From Nocardioidaceae bacterium (GTDB taxonomy: Bacteria; Actinomycetota; Actinomycetes; Propionibacteriales; Nocardioidaceae): DNA of 36,769 bases. The stretch covers positions 38,269-75,037 of the forward strand of contig JAUJOO010000013.1 of NCBI GenBank assembly GCA_030447585.1, given 5' to 3'. Both the position numbers and the translations under genes were made by a program. This document shows positions 1 through 9,995 of the stretch, in pieces (within the stretch, counting starts at the first letter, position 1; each line of letters starts with the position of its first letter). Below the pieces are notes generated by a model that was not told the DNA's origin, searched no databases, and saw only the letters and a list, made by a program, of their open reading frames with translations.

Positions 1-194
1 CGGGCGGCCCGGGCGGACTCGATGATCCCGTGGCCGTAGCCGTCCGCCTTGACTACCGCCATCACGTCACGCCCGCCGACGTGCTCCCGCAGCCTGGCCA
101 CGTTGACGGTGATGGCGTCGAGGTCGATGACGGCCTCGGCGCGAGACCGGCTGACCTCGTGGCGCGTGCGTGTCGTCTCGGCAGCAGCAGTCAT
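1..194 (-). CDS. alr: Alanine racemase, N-terminal fragment (cut by window edge)
   Basis: PLP-dependent interconversion of L- and D-alanine in the cytoplasm, supplying D-Ala for peptidoglycan. The reverse strand from the ATG at 194 gives about 64 residues. They include an [16 protein letters not shown]-type N-terminal strand and helix, then [11 protein letters not shown], the family signature in which the lysine binds PLP. The remaining ~300 residues lie outside the window. An ATG at 205 is followed at once by a stop in its frame, so 194 is the start. It lies 92 nt downstream of nnr on the same strand, in the nnr-alr order often seen in actinobacteria. Identification is firm; only completeness is unknown. 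Confidence 0.93.
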   Translation of the reverse strand, partial: MTAAAETTRTRHEVSRSRAEAVIDLDAITVNVARLREHVGGRDVMAVVKADGYGHGIIESARAA

Positions 195-286
195 GGCCTG
201 GCCATTGTCTCGCACGGCGCAGCCGCCCTGTCAGGACGCCGTGCGTGGCTTACCTGGCAAGCTGAGAGACGGCGCGAGAACCCAGG

Positions 287-1699
287 TCACGGAGAACCGT
301 GCAGCACCTGTCGGATAGCGTGCGGAAGAGCGGCCACGATGTCCATGGCCGCGATCGGCCCGCCGCGCGACGCGAGGGTGGCGGCGGCCCCGTGGAGCCA
401 GGCGCCCGCCGAGGCCGCGTCGAAGGTGTCGAGCCCGGCAGCCAGGAGGGTCCCGATCACACCTGACAGCACGTCGCCGGCCCCGGCCGTTGCCAGCCAC
501 GGGACTCCAGTCGTGTTGACCCGTGTCCGCCCCTCGGGGGTCACGATCACCGACCGGGCACCTTTGAGGAGCGCGACCGAGCTCCACCGCCGGGCCGCCT
601 CGCGGGCTGAGGCGAGCATGTCGTCTTCCACCTCCGCTCGCGCTACGTCGAGCATGGCGGCCAGCTCACCTGCGTGCGGAGTCAAAATCCGGGGGCCGTC
701 GGCGTGCTCGGGCAGGTGGCGCAACCCGTCGGCGTCCACCACGGTCGGCAACCGCTCGGCGAGAACCGAGGAGACCTGCGAGCCGAGCCCGCGTCCGAGT
801 CCGGATCCGACCACCCACGCCTGCACCTGTCCTGGGCCGATGACCACCTCGGGATGCGCTGCTCGGATCAGAGGAGCACTTGGACCCTCGTAGCGGATCA
901 TCCCCGCCAACCCGGTGGCCACCGCGGCAGCAACCACCAGCACGCCGGCTCCCGTGTACTGCTCGGACCCCGCCGCCACCCCGAGCACCCCTCGGGTGTA
1001 CTTGTGCGCATGCACCGACGGCACCGGGAGCAGGCGTCGTACGTCGTCGGCCTGCAGCACCTCGAGCTCCGCGTCACCCAGATACGGACCGAGCCCGATA
1101 TCGACAGTTTCGACCACACCGGCAGCGGCGGCGCCTGGGTGGACGAAGAGGCCGACCTTCGGCGTGCCGAAGGTCACTGTCACGTCTGCTTGCACATGGG
1201 CCGCGCCGAGGCGGCCGCTGTCGGCGTCCACGCCGCTCGGTACGTCGACGGCGACGACGACAGCGTCGGTGTCGCGGACATCGGCGACCACCTTCGCCGC
1301 CTCGTCGCGAAGTCCTCCACTACCGCCGATCCCGATGATGCCGTCGACCACCAGATCAGCCTTCGCGACGTCCTGGCGCACTCGACCACCGGCTCGCTCC
1401 AGCGCGGCAAGGCCGGCCTCATGAGCTGACGAGCCCAGCAGCAGCGCCTCCACCTGGACGCCGCGCCGGGCCATCAGCGCACCGGCATACAGCGCATCGC
1501 CTCCGTTGTTGCCCGCGCCGACCAACAGCAGCACCCTGGCGCCGTACACCCTGCCGCGGCCATCGGCTCCGCGGAGGATCTCCAGGCAGACCTGAGCGAG
1601 CCCTGATGCAGCCCGCTGCATCAAGGCACCGTCAGGAACCACGCTCATCAACGCCTGCTCGGCGAGGCGCACCTGCTCCACCGAGTGGGCGTAGCGCAT
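287..1699 (-). CDS. nnr: Bifunctional NAD(P)HX epimerase / ADP-dependent NAD(P)HX dehydratase
   Basis: Repairs damaged hydrated NADH and NADPH. The N-terminal YjeF_N-type domain epimerises NAD(P)HX and the C-terminal ribokinase-like domain dehydrates the S form. The 470-residue protein has the usual fused length. The epimerase half shows GAGNNGGDALYAG near residue 61 and a VDVPSGVDADSG segment. The dehydratase half shows LTPHAGELAAML, a KGARSVIV strand and the nucleotide-site motif TAGAGDVLSG near the C-terminus. The start ATG at 1699 overlaps the acpS stop by one base (TGATG), so the two are translationally coupled. Frame is intact. The acpS-nnr-alr order is typical of actinobacteria. Confidence 0.95.
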   Translation of the reverse strand: MRYAHSVEQVRLAEQALMSVVPDGALMQRAASGLAQVCLEILRGADGRGRVYGARVLLLVGAGNNGGDALYAGALMARRGVQVEALLLGSSAHEAGLAALERAGGRVRQDVAKADLVVDGIIGIGGSGGLRDEAAKVVADVRDTDAVVVAVDVPSGVDADSGRLGAAHVQADVTVTFGTPKVGLFVHPGAAAAGVVETVDIGLGPYLGDAELEVLQADDVRRLLPVPSVHAHKYTRGVLGVAAGSEQYTGAGVLVVAAAVATGLAGMIRYEGPSAPLIRAAHPEVVIGPGQVQAWVVGSGLGRGLGSQVSSVLAERLPTVVDADGLRHLPEHADGPRILTPHAGELAAMLDVARAEVEDDMLASAREAARRWSSVALLKGARSVIVTPEGRTRVNTTGVPWLATAGAGDVLSGVIGTLLAAGLDTFDAASAGAWLHGAAATLASRGGPIAAMDIVAALPHAIRQVLHGSP

Positions 1700-2049
1700 C
1701 AGTTCTCCACGATGACGACGGCGGAGGCGAGACCGGCATCATGGGACAGCGAGACGTGCACGTGCGCGGCGCCGACCTCGTTCGCGCGGCGCGCCACCGA
1801 CCCTGACATCGTCAACCGCGGGCGGCCCGAGTCATCTGAGTCGATCTCCGCGTCGGTCCACTGCAGACCGGCAGGCGCCCCGAGAGCCTTGGCAAGGGCC
1901 TCCTTTGCCGCGAACCTGGCGGCCAGGGACGCCATCGGGCAGGCGAGCTCCGTCTGGGTGAAGAGGCGCTCACGAAGAGCCGGTGTGCGCCCCAGCGTGT
2001 CGGCGAACCGTTGGACGTCCACCACGTCGATACCGACTCCGACGATCAT
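1699..2049 (-). CDS. acpS: Holo-[acyl-carrier-protein] synthase
   Basis: Transfers 4'-phosphopantetheine from CoA to the conserved serine of acyl carrier protein. The 116-residue protein is the normal AcpS length. It begins [15 protein letters not shown], where Asp8 is the Mg ligand, and carries [13 protein letters not shown] around residues 44-56, where the Glu is the second metal ligand. It ends in the HVSLSHD strand typical of the family. The ATG at 2049 is chosen because it starts exactly at the conserved N-terminus; the same frame stays open upstream only because it enters glmS. It lies 20 nt after glmS and overlaps nnr by one base. Its substrate CoA depends on coaA nearby. Confidence 0.95.
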   Translation of the reverse strand: MIVGVGIDVVDVQRFADTLGRTPALRERLFTQTELACPMASLAARFAAKEALAKALGAPAGLQWTDAEIDSDDSGRPRLTMSGSVARRANEVGAAHVHVSLSHDAGLASAVVIVEN

Positions 2050-2069
2050 CTCGTGTCCACACCCGACGC

Positions 2070-3904
2070 CTACTCGACGGTGACGGACTTGGCGAGGTTG
2101 CGGGGCTGGTCGACGTCGTGGCCCTTCACCGTGGCCATCTCGCACGAGAACACCTGCAGCGGGACGGTTGCCACCAGCGGCTGCAGCAGGGTCGACACCC
2201 TCGGAAGCTCGATGAGCGTGTCGGCATACTGAGCCACGTCCGTGTCTCCGTACTCGGCCAGTACGAGTGTGCGCGCCCCGGGCCCGGATCTCCTGGATGT
2301 TGCTCACCACCTTGTCGTGCAACACCGCCCTCGCTCTCGGGGGTACGACGACGAACACGGGCGTCCCTTCCTCGATGAGGGCGATCGGACCGTGCTTCAG
2401 CTCCCCGGCCGCAAAGCCCTCGGCATGCATGTAGGCGAGCTCTTTCAGCTTCAAGGCGCCCTCGAGCGCCACGGGGTAGCCGATATGACGGCCGACGAAC
2501 AGCACCGACGAGGCGCCGCCGAGATCCGCGCCAGCTGGCGGACCGGTTCCACGGTCTCCAGGACCTCCTGGATGGCGCCGGGGACCTGCTCGAGCTCCCT
2601 GACGACCTGCCCGATCTCGTCGCCGTACTTGGTCCCGCGCACCTGGGCCAGATACAGCGCAATGAGGTGACAGGCCACGATCTGCGTGAGGAAGGCCTTC
2701 GTCGACGCGACGGCGACCTCAGGGCCGGCGTGTGTACAGGACGGCGTCGGACTCGCGCGGGATGGTCGAGCCGTTGGTGTTGGAGATCGCGAGAACCTTG
2801 GCTCGCTGCTCGCGGGCGTGCCGCAGAGCCATCAGCGTGTCCATCGTCTCGCCGCTCTGGCTGATCGCGATCACCATGGTGTCCCGGTCGACGATGGGGT
2901 CGCGGTAGCGGAACTCCGACGCCAGCTCGACCTCGCACGGGATGCGGGTCCAGTGCTCGATGGCGTACTTCGCCACGAGTCCGGCATGGAACGCCGTTCC
3001 GCAGGCGACGATGATGATCTTGTCCACGGCGCGTAGCTCGTCGTCGGACAGGCGCATCTCGTCGAGCGACAGCCGCCCGCCACTGAACCGGCCGAGGAGG
3101 GTATCGGCGACCGCTCGGGGCTGCTCGGCGATCTCCTTGAGCATGAAGTAGTCGTAGCCCGCCTTCTCTGCGGCGACGATGTCCCAGTCGACGTGGAATC
3201 GCCTGCCGTCGACAGGGTTGCCGGCGAAGTCGGTCACGTCCACGTCGTCACGCGTGATTGTCACGACCTGGTCCTGGCCGAGCTCCAGTGCCTCTCGCGT
3301 GTGCTCGATGAACGCAGCGACATCCGAGCCCAGGAAGTTCTCGCCGGCGCCGAGCCCGACGACGAGTGGTGAGTTGCGCCGCGCCGCCACCACCTTGTCG
3401 GGATCCGCGCTCGAGACTGCGACCAAGGTGAAGGCGCCCTCGAGCCTGCTGCTCACCGTGCGCATCGCCGTGGTGAGGTCGACGCCGGTGCCCATCTCCA
3501 GCTCGAGCAGGTGGGCCGCGACCTCCGTGTCGGTTTCCGATACGAGCTCGTGGCCACCGGCTTCGAGCTCTGCGCGGAGGAGGCCAAAGTTCTCGATGAT
3601 GCCGTTGTGAACGACGGCCAGCTGGCGAGCACCCCAAGGTGCGGGTGCGCGTTGACGTCGTTCGGTGCGCCGTGCGTCGCCCAACGGGTGTGTCCGATGC
3701 CGCTGGTCGACGCTGGCGGGTCGGTCTCGGTCAGCGCCTTCTCGAGATGGGCAAGCTTGCCGGCACGCTTCTCCACGAACAGGCCATCCAGGCCGGTGAG
3801 TGCCACCCCGCCGAGTCGTAGCCGCGGTACTCGAGGCGTCTCAACCCCTCGACCACCACGTCGAGGGCGGGCCTCGCGCCCACGTAGCCGACGATTCCGC
3901 ACAT
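2070..3904 (-). CDS. glmS: Glutamine-fructose-6-phosphate aminotransferase (five frame breaks in this sequence)
   Basis: Makes glucosamine-6-phosphate from fructose-6-phosphate and glutamine, the first step to UDP-GlcNAc. From the ATG at 3904 it reads MCGIVGYVG, where Cys2 is the glutaminase nucleophile, then YRGYDSAG. After breaks come [21 protein letters not shown], the SIS sugar-binding segments ACGTAFHAG and SQSGETMDT, then [19 protein letters not shown], and finally NLAKSVTVE with stop at 2070. Together these make a full-length ~612-residue enzyme. Frames change near 3806-3809 and 3632-3635 (one G lost from a coding-strand G run in each), 2730-2735 (AC repeat shortened), 2526-2532 and 2268-2279. 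All key residues survive and the organism needs this enzyme, so I infer sequence error rather than a pseudogene. Followed by acpS. Confidence 0.9.
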
Positions 3905-4145
3905 GGGCCACAGACTACTCAGACCGTGACCGCTTCCACCCGTGGCTCGCGCCACCGCGCCGGCCCGATCCGTCCAGCCGAAGTGGTTGCGGTCGTGATC
4001 GCCGAGCTGATCGTTCCGGACGGGTCACTACCCGGTCCGGTTGAGCTGTTGCGGAGCTGGCGCTCCCGGCTGGCGACAGTTCCCGTGGCGGGTGTGCTGC
4101 CCGACCGAGCCCCACCTCGCCCGACGGTCGTCTCCGCAGGCGACA

Positions 4146-5102
4146 ATGAAGCACATGCCCCTAGAAGCTGCGTCGCCGTACGTCGAGCTCGACCGGGCTG
4201 CCTGGAGCGCTTTGGCGGAGTCCATGCCGCTGCCACTGTCCGGCTGAGGAGGTCGAGAGGCTGCGCGGCGTCGGGGACGAGCTGGACCTCGCTGAGGTCG
4301 CTGACGTCTACCTCCCCATCTCGCGGCTCCTGAGTCTCTACGTGCGCCACCTCGGTGCGCTGCACGACGCGACGGAGACGTTCCTCGGCGCCCGCCAACC
4401 GCGCCGTACCCCCTTCGTGATCGGCATCGCCGGCTCCGTCGCGGTGGGCAAGTCGACGACGGCGCGGCTGCTGCGTGGAGCTGCTCGCCCACTGGCCCGA
4501 GCACCCGGACGTCGCCCTGGTCACCACCGACGGGTTCCTCTACCCAAACGCAGAGCTGGAGCGCCGCGGCCTGCTCGACCGAAAGGGTTTTCGAGTCCTA
4601 CGACCGGCGAGCGCTGCTCCGGTTCGTCATCGACATCAAGTCGGGCAGGGACGAGGTGAGCGCCCCGGTGTACTCACATCTGGAGTACGACGTGCGGCCC
4701 GGTGAGCAGCTGAGCGTGAAGCGCCCGGACATCCTGCTGGTCGAGGGACTCAACGTCCTGCAGCAGGCGCGGCGGACCGCCGAAGGCCGAAGCGCACTTG
4801 CGGTCCGGGACTTCTTCGACTTCTCCGTGTACGTCGACGCCGCGACGTCTGACATCCGCCGTTGGTACATCGAACGTTTTCTGCGGCTTGCGCGAGACGG
4901 CGTTCCGCGACCCGCGTCGTACTTCCGCCGCTATGCCCATCTGAGCGTGGACCAGGCAGTGGCCGAGGCCAAGCGCATCTGGGACGCGATCAACGGGCCG
5001 AACCTCGAAAACAACATCAAGCCGACCCGGAGCCGCGCCACTCTGGTGCTTCGCAAAGATGCCGACCATTCCGTCCGCTACGTCCGGCTCCGCAAACTCT
5101 GA
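4146..5102 (+). CDS. coaA: Type I pantothenate kinase (three frame breaks)
   Basis: Phosphorylates pantothenate with ATP, the first step of CoA synthesis. Reassembled from three frames, it begins [17 protein letters not shown], has the P-loop [12 protein letters not shown] near 4429, then [45 protein letters not shown] and a C-terminal [11 protein letters not shown] ending VRLRKL, as in CoaA of mycobacteria. Frame breaks lie near 4241-4243 (one extra base), 4473-4477 (one G missing) and 4585-4592 (T/C run before ESYDRRAL). The ATG at 4146 has AGGCG a few bases upstream; an in-frame ATG at 4155 is an alternative. About 240 nt with no recognisable gene separate it from the divergent glmS. Confidence 0.9.
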
Positions 5103-5166
5103 CCTGCCTTCCCGTGCTGGGCGAAAACCAGGTGCGTCAGCGCCGCTGCCTCCCTACGCTCTTGAC

Positions 5167-6172
5167 GTGCAGGTTCGAGAGATGGACGTCCACGACGACG
5201 ACCAGTTCGCGAAGTCCTACGCGATCATGCGTGCGGCCGAGCTGCACGAACGTCGGATGCCCCGATCTGGTCAGAGCACGAGTGCAAGGTGATGCTCCGG
5301 CACGAGGGCCTGGGGAGAAGTGGCAGGCGTTTGCGGCGTACGACGGCGATGAAATGGTCGGCACAGGCATACTCGTCCTCACCCTGCTCGACAACACCGA
5401 GAAGGCCTACCTCGGCGTCGACGTGGCGCCTGCCAACCGTCGCCGAGGCATCGGCGGCGCCTTGCTGGAGCATCTGTGTGCGGTTGCGGCGGAGCATGGC
5501 CGAACCGTGCTGCTCATCGACTCCAACGTTCCGGCCGCCGAACGAGAGACCCATCCCTACGTCAGGTTCGCCGCCAAGCACGGCTTCTCCCTGGCCAACG
5601 TCGAGGTACGCCGGGTGTTGCCGCTTCCCGTCCCAGCAGAGCGGCTGGACGCCTGGGAGCAGGAGGCTGCCCCTTACCACCGGGACTACCGGATCGAGAC
5701 GTTCGTCGACGACCTGCCCGAGGAACTGCTGGAGTCGTACTGCTACCTGAGCAACCAGCTCGCCATCGACGCTCCGACCGGTGAGGTCGACTTCGAGGCA
5801 GAGTCCATGACGCCCGAGACGTTCCGGATCAGACAGCAGAAGGTCAAGGAGCAGGGCCGCACCGTCTTCGAGACGCTTGCCATCGACGCAGCCGGGGACG
5901 CCGTGGCGCAGTCCACGCTGGCCGTCCCCTCCGAAGACCCCGGCAAGGTCCACCAGTGGGGCACCTTGGTCCGCAAGGACCACCGTGGACACCGGTTGGG
6001 CCTCGCCGTCAAGGTCCGCAACCTGCGCGCGATGCAGCAGGCCTTCCCGAACCGCCGCAGTGTCGTCACCACCAACTCCGAGGACAACGACCACATGGTC
6101 GCCATCAACGAGCTGATGGGCTTCGAGCCGGTTGAGCTGGCTGTCGAGTTCCAGCGCAGGCTCGACCACTGA
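5167..6172 (+). CDS. Tandem-domain GNAT N-acetyltransferase (two frame breaks)
   Basis: Probable acetyl-CoA-dependent N-acyltransferase of unknown substrate. About 335 residues form two GNAT folds. The first has LGVDVAPANRRRGIGGALL, the acetyl-CoA pyrophosphate-binding motif (RRRGIG) near 5430. The second has GTLVRKDHRGHRLGLAVK near 5965 and an NDHMVAINELMGF segment typical of the last GNAT helix. Mycothiol synthase shares this two-domain layout, but nothing here specifies that activity. Frames change at 5260-5263 (C run) and 5312-5315 (G run); restoring one base in each gives PIWSEHEC and GEKWQAF. The start is probably GTG 5167; ATG 5182 is possible. It follows coaA by 64 nt. Confidence 0.8.
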
Positions 6173-6240
6173 GCCGGTACGCGCGGTGAGCAGCTGCGCG
6201 GCCTACGCCTGTGGACTGGGTCGGCTGCCATGATGGATTT

Positions 6241-6354
6241 GTGATCCACCTCCGGCTCGGGGTTCCGGGCCAACTTGTCGACGAGGGGACCGAGCTGCTC
6301 TGCGGCGACGACACGGTGACGCGCCATCGCGCCCCGTCGGGCAGCACCCGGTGA
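6241..6354 (+). CDS. Possible 37-residue leader ORF before the ABC exporter pair
   Basis: A GTG-initiated reading frame of 37 codons ends at a TGA whose last A is the A of the exporter ATG (TGATG), so translational coupling is possible. The peptide begins VIHLRLGVPGQLVDEG and ends in a basic, Ser/Pro-rich tail. There is no signal peptide, no recognisable RiPP leader and no clear Shine-Dalgarno sequence. It may be a regulatory leader or chance. I list it only because of the stop-start overlap. Confidence 0.2.
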   Translation: MIHLRLGVPGQLVDEGTELLCGDDTVTRHRAPSGSTR

Positions 6355-8159
6355 TGGACAAGCTGAGGCATCGCGCCGAGTGGAAGTTCTTCCAAAGCCT
6401 CCCCATGGCGGATCGACGGCTGGCGACCCTGTGGTGGGCAGCGCTGCTCGTGCGCGGCGCGCTGCCTGCCGTCTTCGCTCTGACCATGGGCTTCCTCGTC
6501 GGCGCCGTCGAGGCCGGCCGGTCGCTGACCGTTCCGCTCGTCGCCATGGGCGCCTCCTTCGTGCTGCTCCAGGTGCTCGCACCGTGGCACGAGGCGGTGA
6601 GTACGGCACTCGGCAACCGGCTTTCCGCCTGGCTGAACGACGAGCTGACCACGAGCTGTGTGGAACCGCCAGGCGTCGGACACCTCGAGGACCCGGAGCT
6701 CACAAACGACCTGACGACCGCCCGTGAGTTCGACCAGGGCATGACGGGGCCGCCCATGAACCTCAACGTCGGCTTCATCGCGTCCGGCCTGGTCGAGATG
6801 GTGAGTGGTATCGCCGCTGCGGCGGTGCTGCTCGGCTTCACATGGTGGGCTCCGCTGCTGCTCGGGGGCGCCTGGGCGAGCACCCACTGGCTGTTACGCG
6901 AGAGCTCGATCTGGCGAGACCGCAACACCGACGCCGTCCGGTCGGCGCAGCGCCATGCCGACTACGCATACCGACTCGCGGTGGACCCGCCGCCGGCCAA
7001 GGAGCTGCGGTTGTTCGGGCTGCAGGGCTGGGCCGTCGACCGTTTCCGAGCGCGCCGCCGACGCCTCTTCGAGCTGCAGTACGAGGCCACGAGGCTCCGC
7101 CAGAAACCGGTCCTCGTGTCGTTGCTCGTGGTAGCCGCAACCAACGGCCTCGTCTTCTGGGCGTTGGGCTCTGCCGCCTCGTCAGGTGAGCTCTCGCTGG
7201 CTGAGCTGGTCGTGTACGCGCAGCTGAGCGTGGGGGTGAGCGCCGTCGCTTTCGGAGGCTTCAACTGGGCCCTCGATGGCGCAGCGGCCCCGGTCGCGGC
7301 GGTGCTGCGGCTCAAAGCCGCGATGGCACCGGCAGGTGCGCTCCACCAGCTGGGCGACCGCATCCCGGCATCGCGTGCTCCCCGCACGGACCTGCGTATC
7401 AGCAACCTCCGGTTCACCTACCCGCGCACGGACCGACCCATCTACGACGGCCTCGATCTCACGATCCCGGCCGGCTCGTCGCTCGCTATCGTCGGTCAGA
7501 ACGGCGCGGGCAAGACGACCCTGGCGAAGCTTCTGTGCCGCCTCTACGACCCGGACTCTGGTGCGATCGAGGTGGATGGCGTCGACCTGCGCGCGCTCGA
7601 CCTCTCGGCTTGGCGATCCCAGGTCACTGCGGTGTTCCAGGACTTCGTCCGCTTCGACCTGTCGCTGCGCGACAACGTGGCGCCCGGCGGCGCCTCCGAC
7701 GCTGACATCCTCGCTTCGCTGAGGGATGCAGGAGCGGCCGACCTCGCCGACCTCGACACCGTGCTGGCAAAGGGGTACGAGGGAGGAACGGACCTCTCCG
7801 GTGGACAGTGGCAGCGGGTTGCCTTGGCGCGCGCGCTGTGCGCCGTACGCCGTGGGGCCGGTCTGGTGCTGCTCGACGAACCGACAGCTCAGCTCGACGT
7901 ACGAGGTGAGGCCGCCATCTTCGACCGTATCCTCGAGGCCACCCGCGACGTCACGACCATCCTCATCTCCCACCGGTTCTCGACCGTGCGGCATGCGGAC
8001 CGCATCGCCGTCCTCGAGCAGGGGCAGGTCATCGAGCTGGGGAGCCACGACGAGCTCATGCGGACAGAAGGTCGCTACCGCACGATGTTCGATCTGCAGG
8101 CAAGCCGCTTCACTGCCTCGGCTGACGAGGAGGGGGTCGAGTATGACGTCCTCGCCTGA
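6354..8159 (+). CDS. Half-size ABC exporter, subunit 1 (membrane domain plus ATPase)
   Basis: One half of a probable heterodimeric exporter in the cytoplasmic membrane. About 601 residues: an N-terminal region of hydrophobic helices (for example LWWAALLVRGALPAVFALTM and a cluster around residues 145-185), then a nucleotide-binding domain. Walker A is GQNGAGKTT near residue 381, Q-loop VFQDF, signature LSGGQ near 480, Walker B LVLLDEPTAQLD near 504, H-loop ISHRFSTV. All catalytic elements look canonical. ATG 6354 is preferred over the adjoining GTG 6351. Its last 17 nt overlap the next gene, so the pair is co-translated. Substrate unknown; this class exports lipids, peptides or drugs. Confidence 0.88.
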   Translation: MDKLRHRAEWKFFQSLPMADRRLATLWWAALLVRGALPAVFALTMGFLVGAVEAGRSLTVPLVAMGASFVLLQVLAPWHEAVSTALGNRLSAWLNDELTTSCVEPPGVGHLEDPELTNDLTTAREFDQGMTGPPMNLNVGFIASGLVEMVSGIAAAAVLLGFTWWAPLLLGGAWASTHWLLRESSIWRDRNTDAVRSAQRHADYAYRLAVDPPPAKELRLFGLQGWAVDRFRARRRRLFELQYEATRLRQKPVLVSLLVVAATNGLVFWALGSAASSGELSLAELVVYAQLSVGVSAVAFGGFNWALDGAAAPVAAVLRLKAAMAPAGALHQLGDRIPASRAPRTDLRISNLRFTYPRTDRPIYDGLDLTIPAGSSLAIVGQNGAGKTTLAKLLCRLYDPDSGAIEVDGVDLRALDLSAWRSQVTAVFQDFVRFDLSLRDNVAPGGASDADILASLRDAGAADLADLDTVLAKGYEGGTDLSGGQWQRVALARALCAVRRGAGLVLLDEPTAQLDVRGEAAIFDRILEATRDVTTILISHRFSTVRHADRIAVLEQGQVIELGSHDELMRTEGRYRTMFDLQASRFTASADEEGVEYDVLA

Positions 8160-9942
8160 CGTGCCCGACGAGCCGCCGCCCGCCCTGGCCTCGATGTGGC
8201 GGCTGTGCAAGCTCGGCTACACCCACGAGCCGGGACTGCTGGTGTTCGCCTTCGTCATGTCGCTGCTCGCCGCTGTGCCTGATGCCCTGCTCGCGCTGTG
8301 GCTCAAGCTCCTCGCGGACGGGCTGCTCGACGATGACCGGAGGCTGGTCACTGTCGCGGTCCTTGGCTTGGCGGTCTCCGTCACCCTGACCTGGCTGATG
8401 CGGGTGGCGACGACCAGGATCACGCGGCGGTTCCGAGACAAGGTGACGATTGCGCTCGAGTCACATGTCGCCCAGCTGCAGGCCTCGGTGTCCACCATCG
8501 AGCACCATGAGCGGCGCGACTTCCTCGACCGGATCTCCGTCCTGCGCAACCAGGTGTTCGTGCTGGACCACATGTACATGTCGCTCTTCTCCACCAGCGG
8601 CTGGATAGTGCGGCTGTCCTTGACCGTGGGGTTGCTCATGTCCATCCACCCGGCGCTCGTCTTGCTTGTCGCGTTCGCCGCTCCCACCGTTGTCACGTCA
8701 TCGTGGCGGCCAGGGGTGGAGCGTGCCGTCGAGGAGCGCAGCGCCTCCCACCAACGACTCGCCGATCACCTCTTCGACACGGCGACGACGGCGTCGGCAG
8801 GCAAGGAGGTCCGCGTCGCGGGAATCGGTCCGGAGCTCGTAGGGCGACGCCGGGCCGAGTGGGAGAAGTGGTACTCGGCGGTGTCGGCTGCGCGCTGGAC
8901 CAGCGCCGCCTGGCACTCAGCCGCCTGGGCGATCTTCGGAGCAGGGTTCGTCGGCGCGGTGGTTTTCGTGTCGGCCGGTCTGGACTCCTCCGCGGGGGAA
9001 GTGCTCCTGGTGCTGGCCGCCGGTGCCCGACTGTCGGCATATGTCGCCGCAACGATGTCGGAGATCGGCTTCCTGCGGGGCATCTGGCTCGACGGGTCGC
9101 GCCGACTTGCCTGGCTGGAGGACTACGCCGCTGCGGTGGCCGAGAAGGCCGACCAGCCGGCTCCTGACGCGCTCACAGACGGCATCCGGCTGCAGAACTT
9201 GTCCTTCGCGTATCCCGGCACCGACAGTCTGGTGCTCGACGACATCACGCTCGAGCTGCCGGCCGGGACCGTGGTCGCGATCGTCGGGGAGAACGGCGCC
9301 GGCAAGTCGACCCTGGTGAAGCTGTTGTGCAAGATGTACGAGCCGACGGCTGGCCAGGTGCTCATCGATGACCAGCCTCTCGCCGCCATTGCGGCCGACG
9401 CCTGGCGGAAGAAGGTTGCTGGAGCGTTCCAGGACTTCTACCGCTTCGAGCTCGCCGCCCGCACCAGCGTAGGTGTGGGTGACCTGCTCGCCCTCGACGA
9501 CGACGCCGCCGTTCGCAGCGCCGTCGCCAGGGCGGGCGCGGACGACGTGGTCGAACGACTCGAGTCGGGTCTCGACACCCAGCTCGGTCCCACCTGGCCC
9601 GGCGGCGTCGACGTCAGCTTCGGCCAATGGCAGAAGCTGGCTCTCGCCCGCGGGTTCATGCGGATCGACCCGCTGCTGCTCGTCCTCGACGAGCCGACCG
9701 CGGCGCTCGACGCGGAAACCGAGCACGCGTTGTTCTCGCGGTATGCCGACGCGGCCAGGGCCGGCACCAGTGGCGGCATCACCATCTTGGTCTCCCACCG
9801 GTTCAGCACCGTACGGATGGCTGACCTCATCGTCGTGCTGCAGGGGTCGAAGGTCACGCAGGTCGGAAGCCACGACGCACTCATGCGCGAGGGCGGCGCC
9901 TACGCCGAGCTCTACAACATTCAGGCCGACGCGTACCACTGA
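8143..9942 (+). CDS. Half-size ABC exporter, subunit 2 (membrane domain plus ATPase)
   Basis: Partner half-transporter of 599 residues. It starts at the ATG at 8143, inside the end of subunit 1; longer versions of the frame run only through the upstream gene. Hydrophobic helices include LLVFAFVMSLLAAVPDALLA near residue 26. The ATPase domain has Walker A GENGAGKST near 382, Q-loop FQDFYRF, Walker B LLVLDEPTAALD near 512 and H-loop VSHRFSTV. The ABC signature reads VSFGQWQ rather than LSGGQ, while subunit 1 is canonical. This suggests an asymmetric dimer with one weakened ATP site. A perfect 17-bp inverted repeat follows the stop. Confidence 0.88.
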   Translation: MTSSPDVPDEPPPALASMWRLCKLGYTHEPGLLVFAFVMSLLAAVPDALLALWLKLLADGLLDDDRRLVTVAVLGLAVSVTLTWLMRVATTRITRRFRDKVTIALESHVAQLQASVSTIEHHERRDFLDRISVLRNQVFVLDHMYMSLFSTSGWIVRLSLTVGLLMSIHPALVLLVAFAAPTVVTSSWRPGVERAVEERSASHQRLADHLFDTATTASAGKEVRVAGIGPELVGRRRAEWEKWYSAVSAARWTSAAWHSAAWAIFGAGFVGAVVFVSAGLDSSAGEVLLVLAAGARLSAYVAATMSEIGFLRGIWLDGSRRLAWLEDYAAAVAEKADQPAPDALTDGIRLQNLSFAYPGTDSLVLDDITLELPAGTVVAIVGENGAGKSTLVKLLCKMYEPTAGQVLIDDQPLAAIAADAWRKKVAGAFQDFYRFELAARTSVGVGDLLALDDDAAVRSAVARAGADDVVERLESGLDTQLGPTWPGGVDVSFGQWQKLALARGFMRIDPLLLVLDEPTAALDAETEHALFSRYADAARAGTSGGITILVSHRFSTVRMADLIVVLQGSKVTQVGSHDALMREGGAYAELYNIQADAYH

Positions 9943-9995
9943 GCAAACCGAGCCCCCGCCTGACCCCGATGTCGCCAGCCTTCCACGCATAGCGT

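Noticed and set aside
2070-3904. Programmed ribosomal frameshifting in glmS
   Set aside because: Five shifts of different kinds, at G runs and dinucleotide repeats, without slippery heptamers plus pseudoknots, are not a known regulatory design; sequence error is simpler.
4862-5290. N-terminal extension of the GNAT open frame back into coaA
   Set aside because: Those codons overlap the conserved end of CoaA in another frame; the extension exists only because the GNAT start region is shifted by missing bases.
5225-6169. Minus-strand 314-codon frame opposite the GNAT gene
   Set aside because: GNAT motifs are on the plus strand; the antisense translation has no recognisable feature.
6241-6354. 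RiPP precursor for the ABC exporter pair
   Set aside because: No leader cleavage motif, no core residues typical of lanthipeptides or lasso peptides and no modification enzymes nearby; kept only as a low-confidence leader frame.
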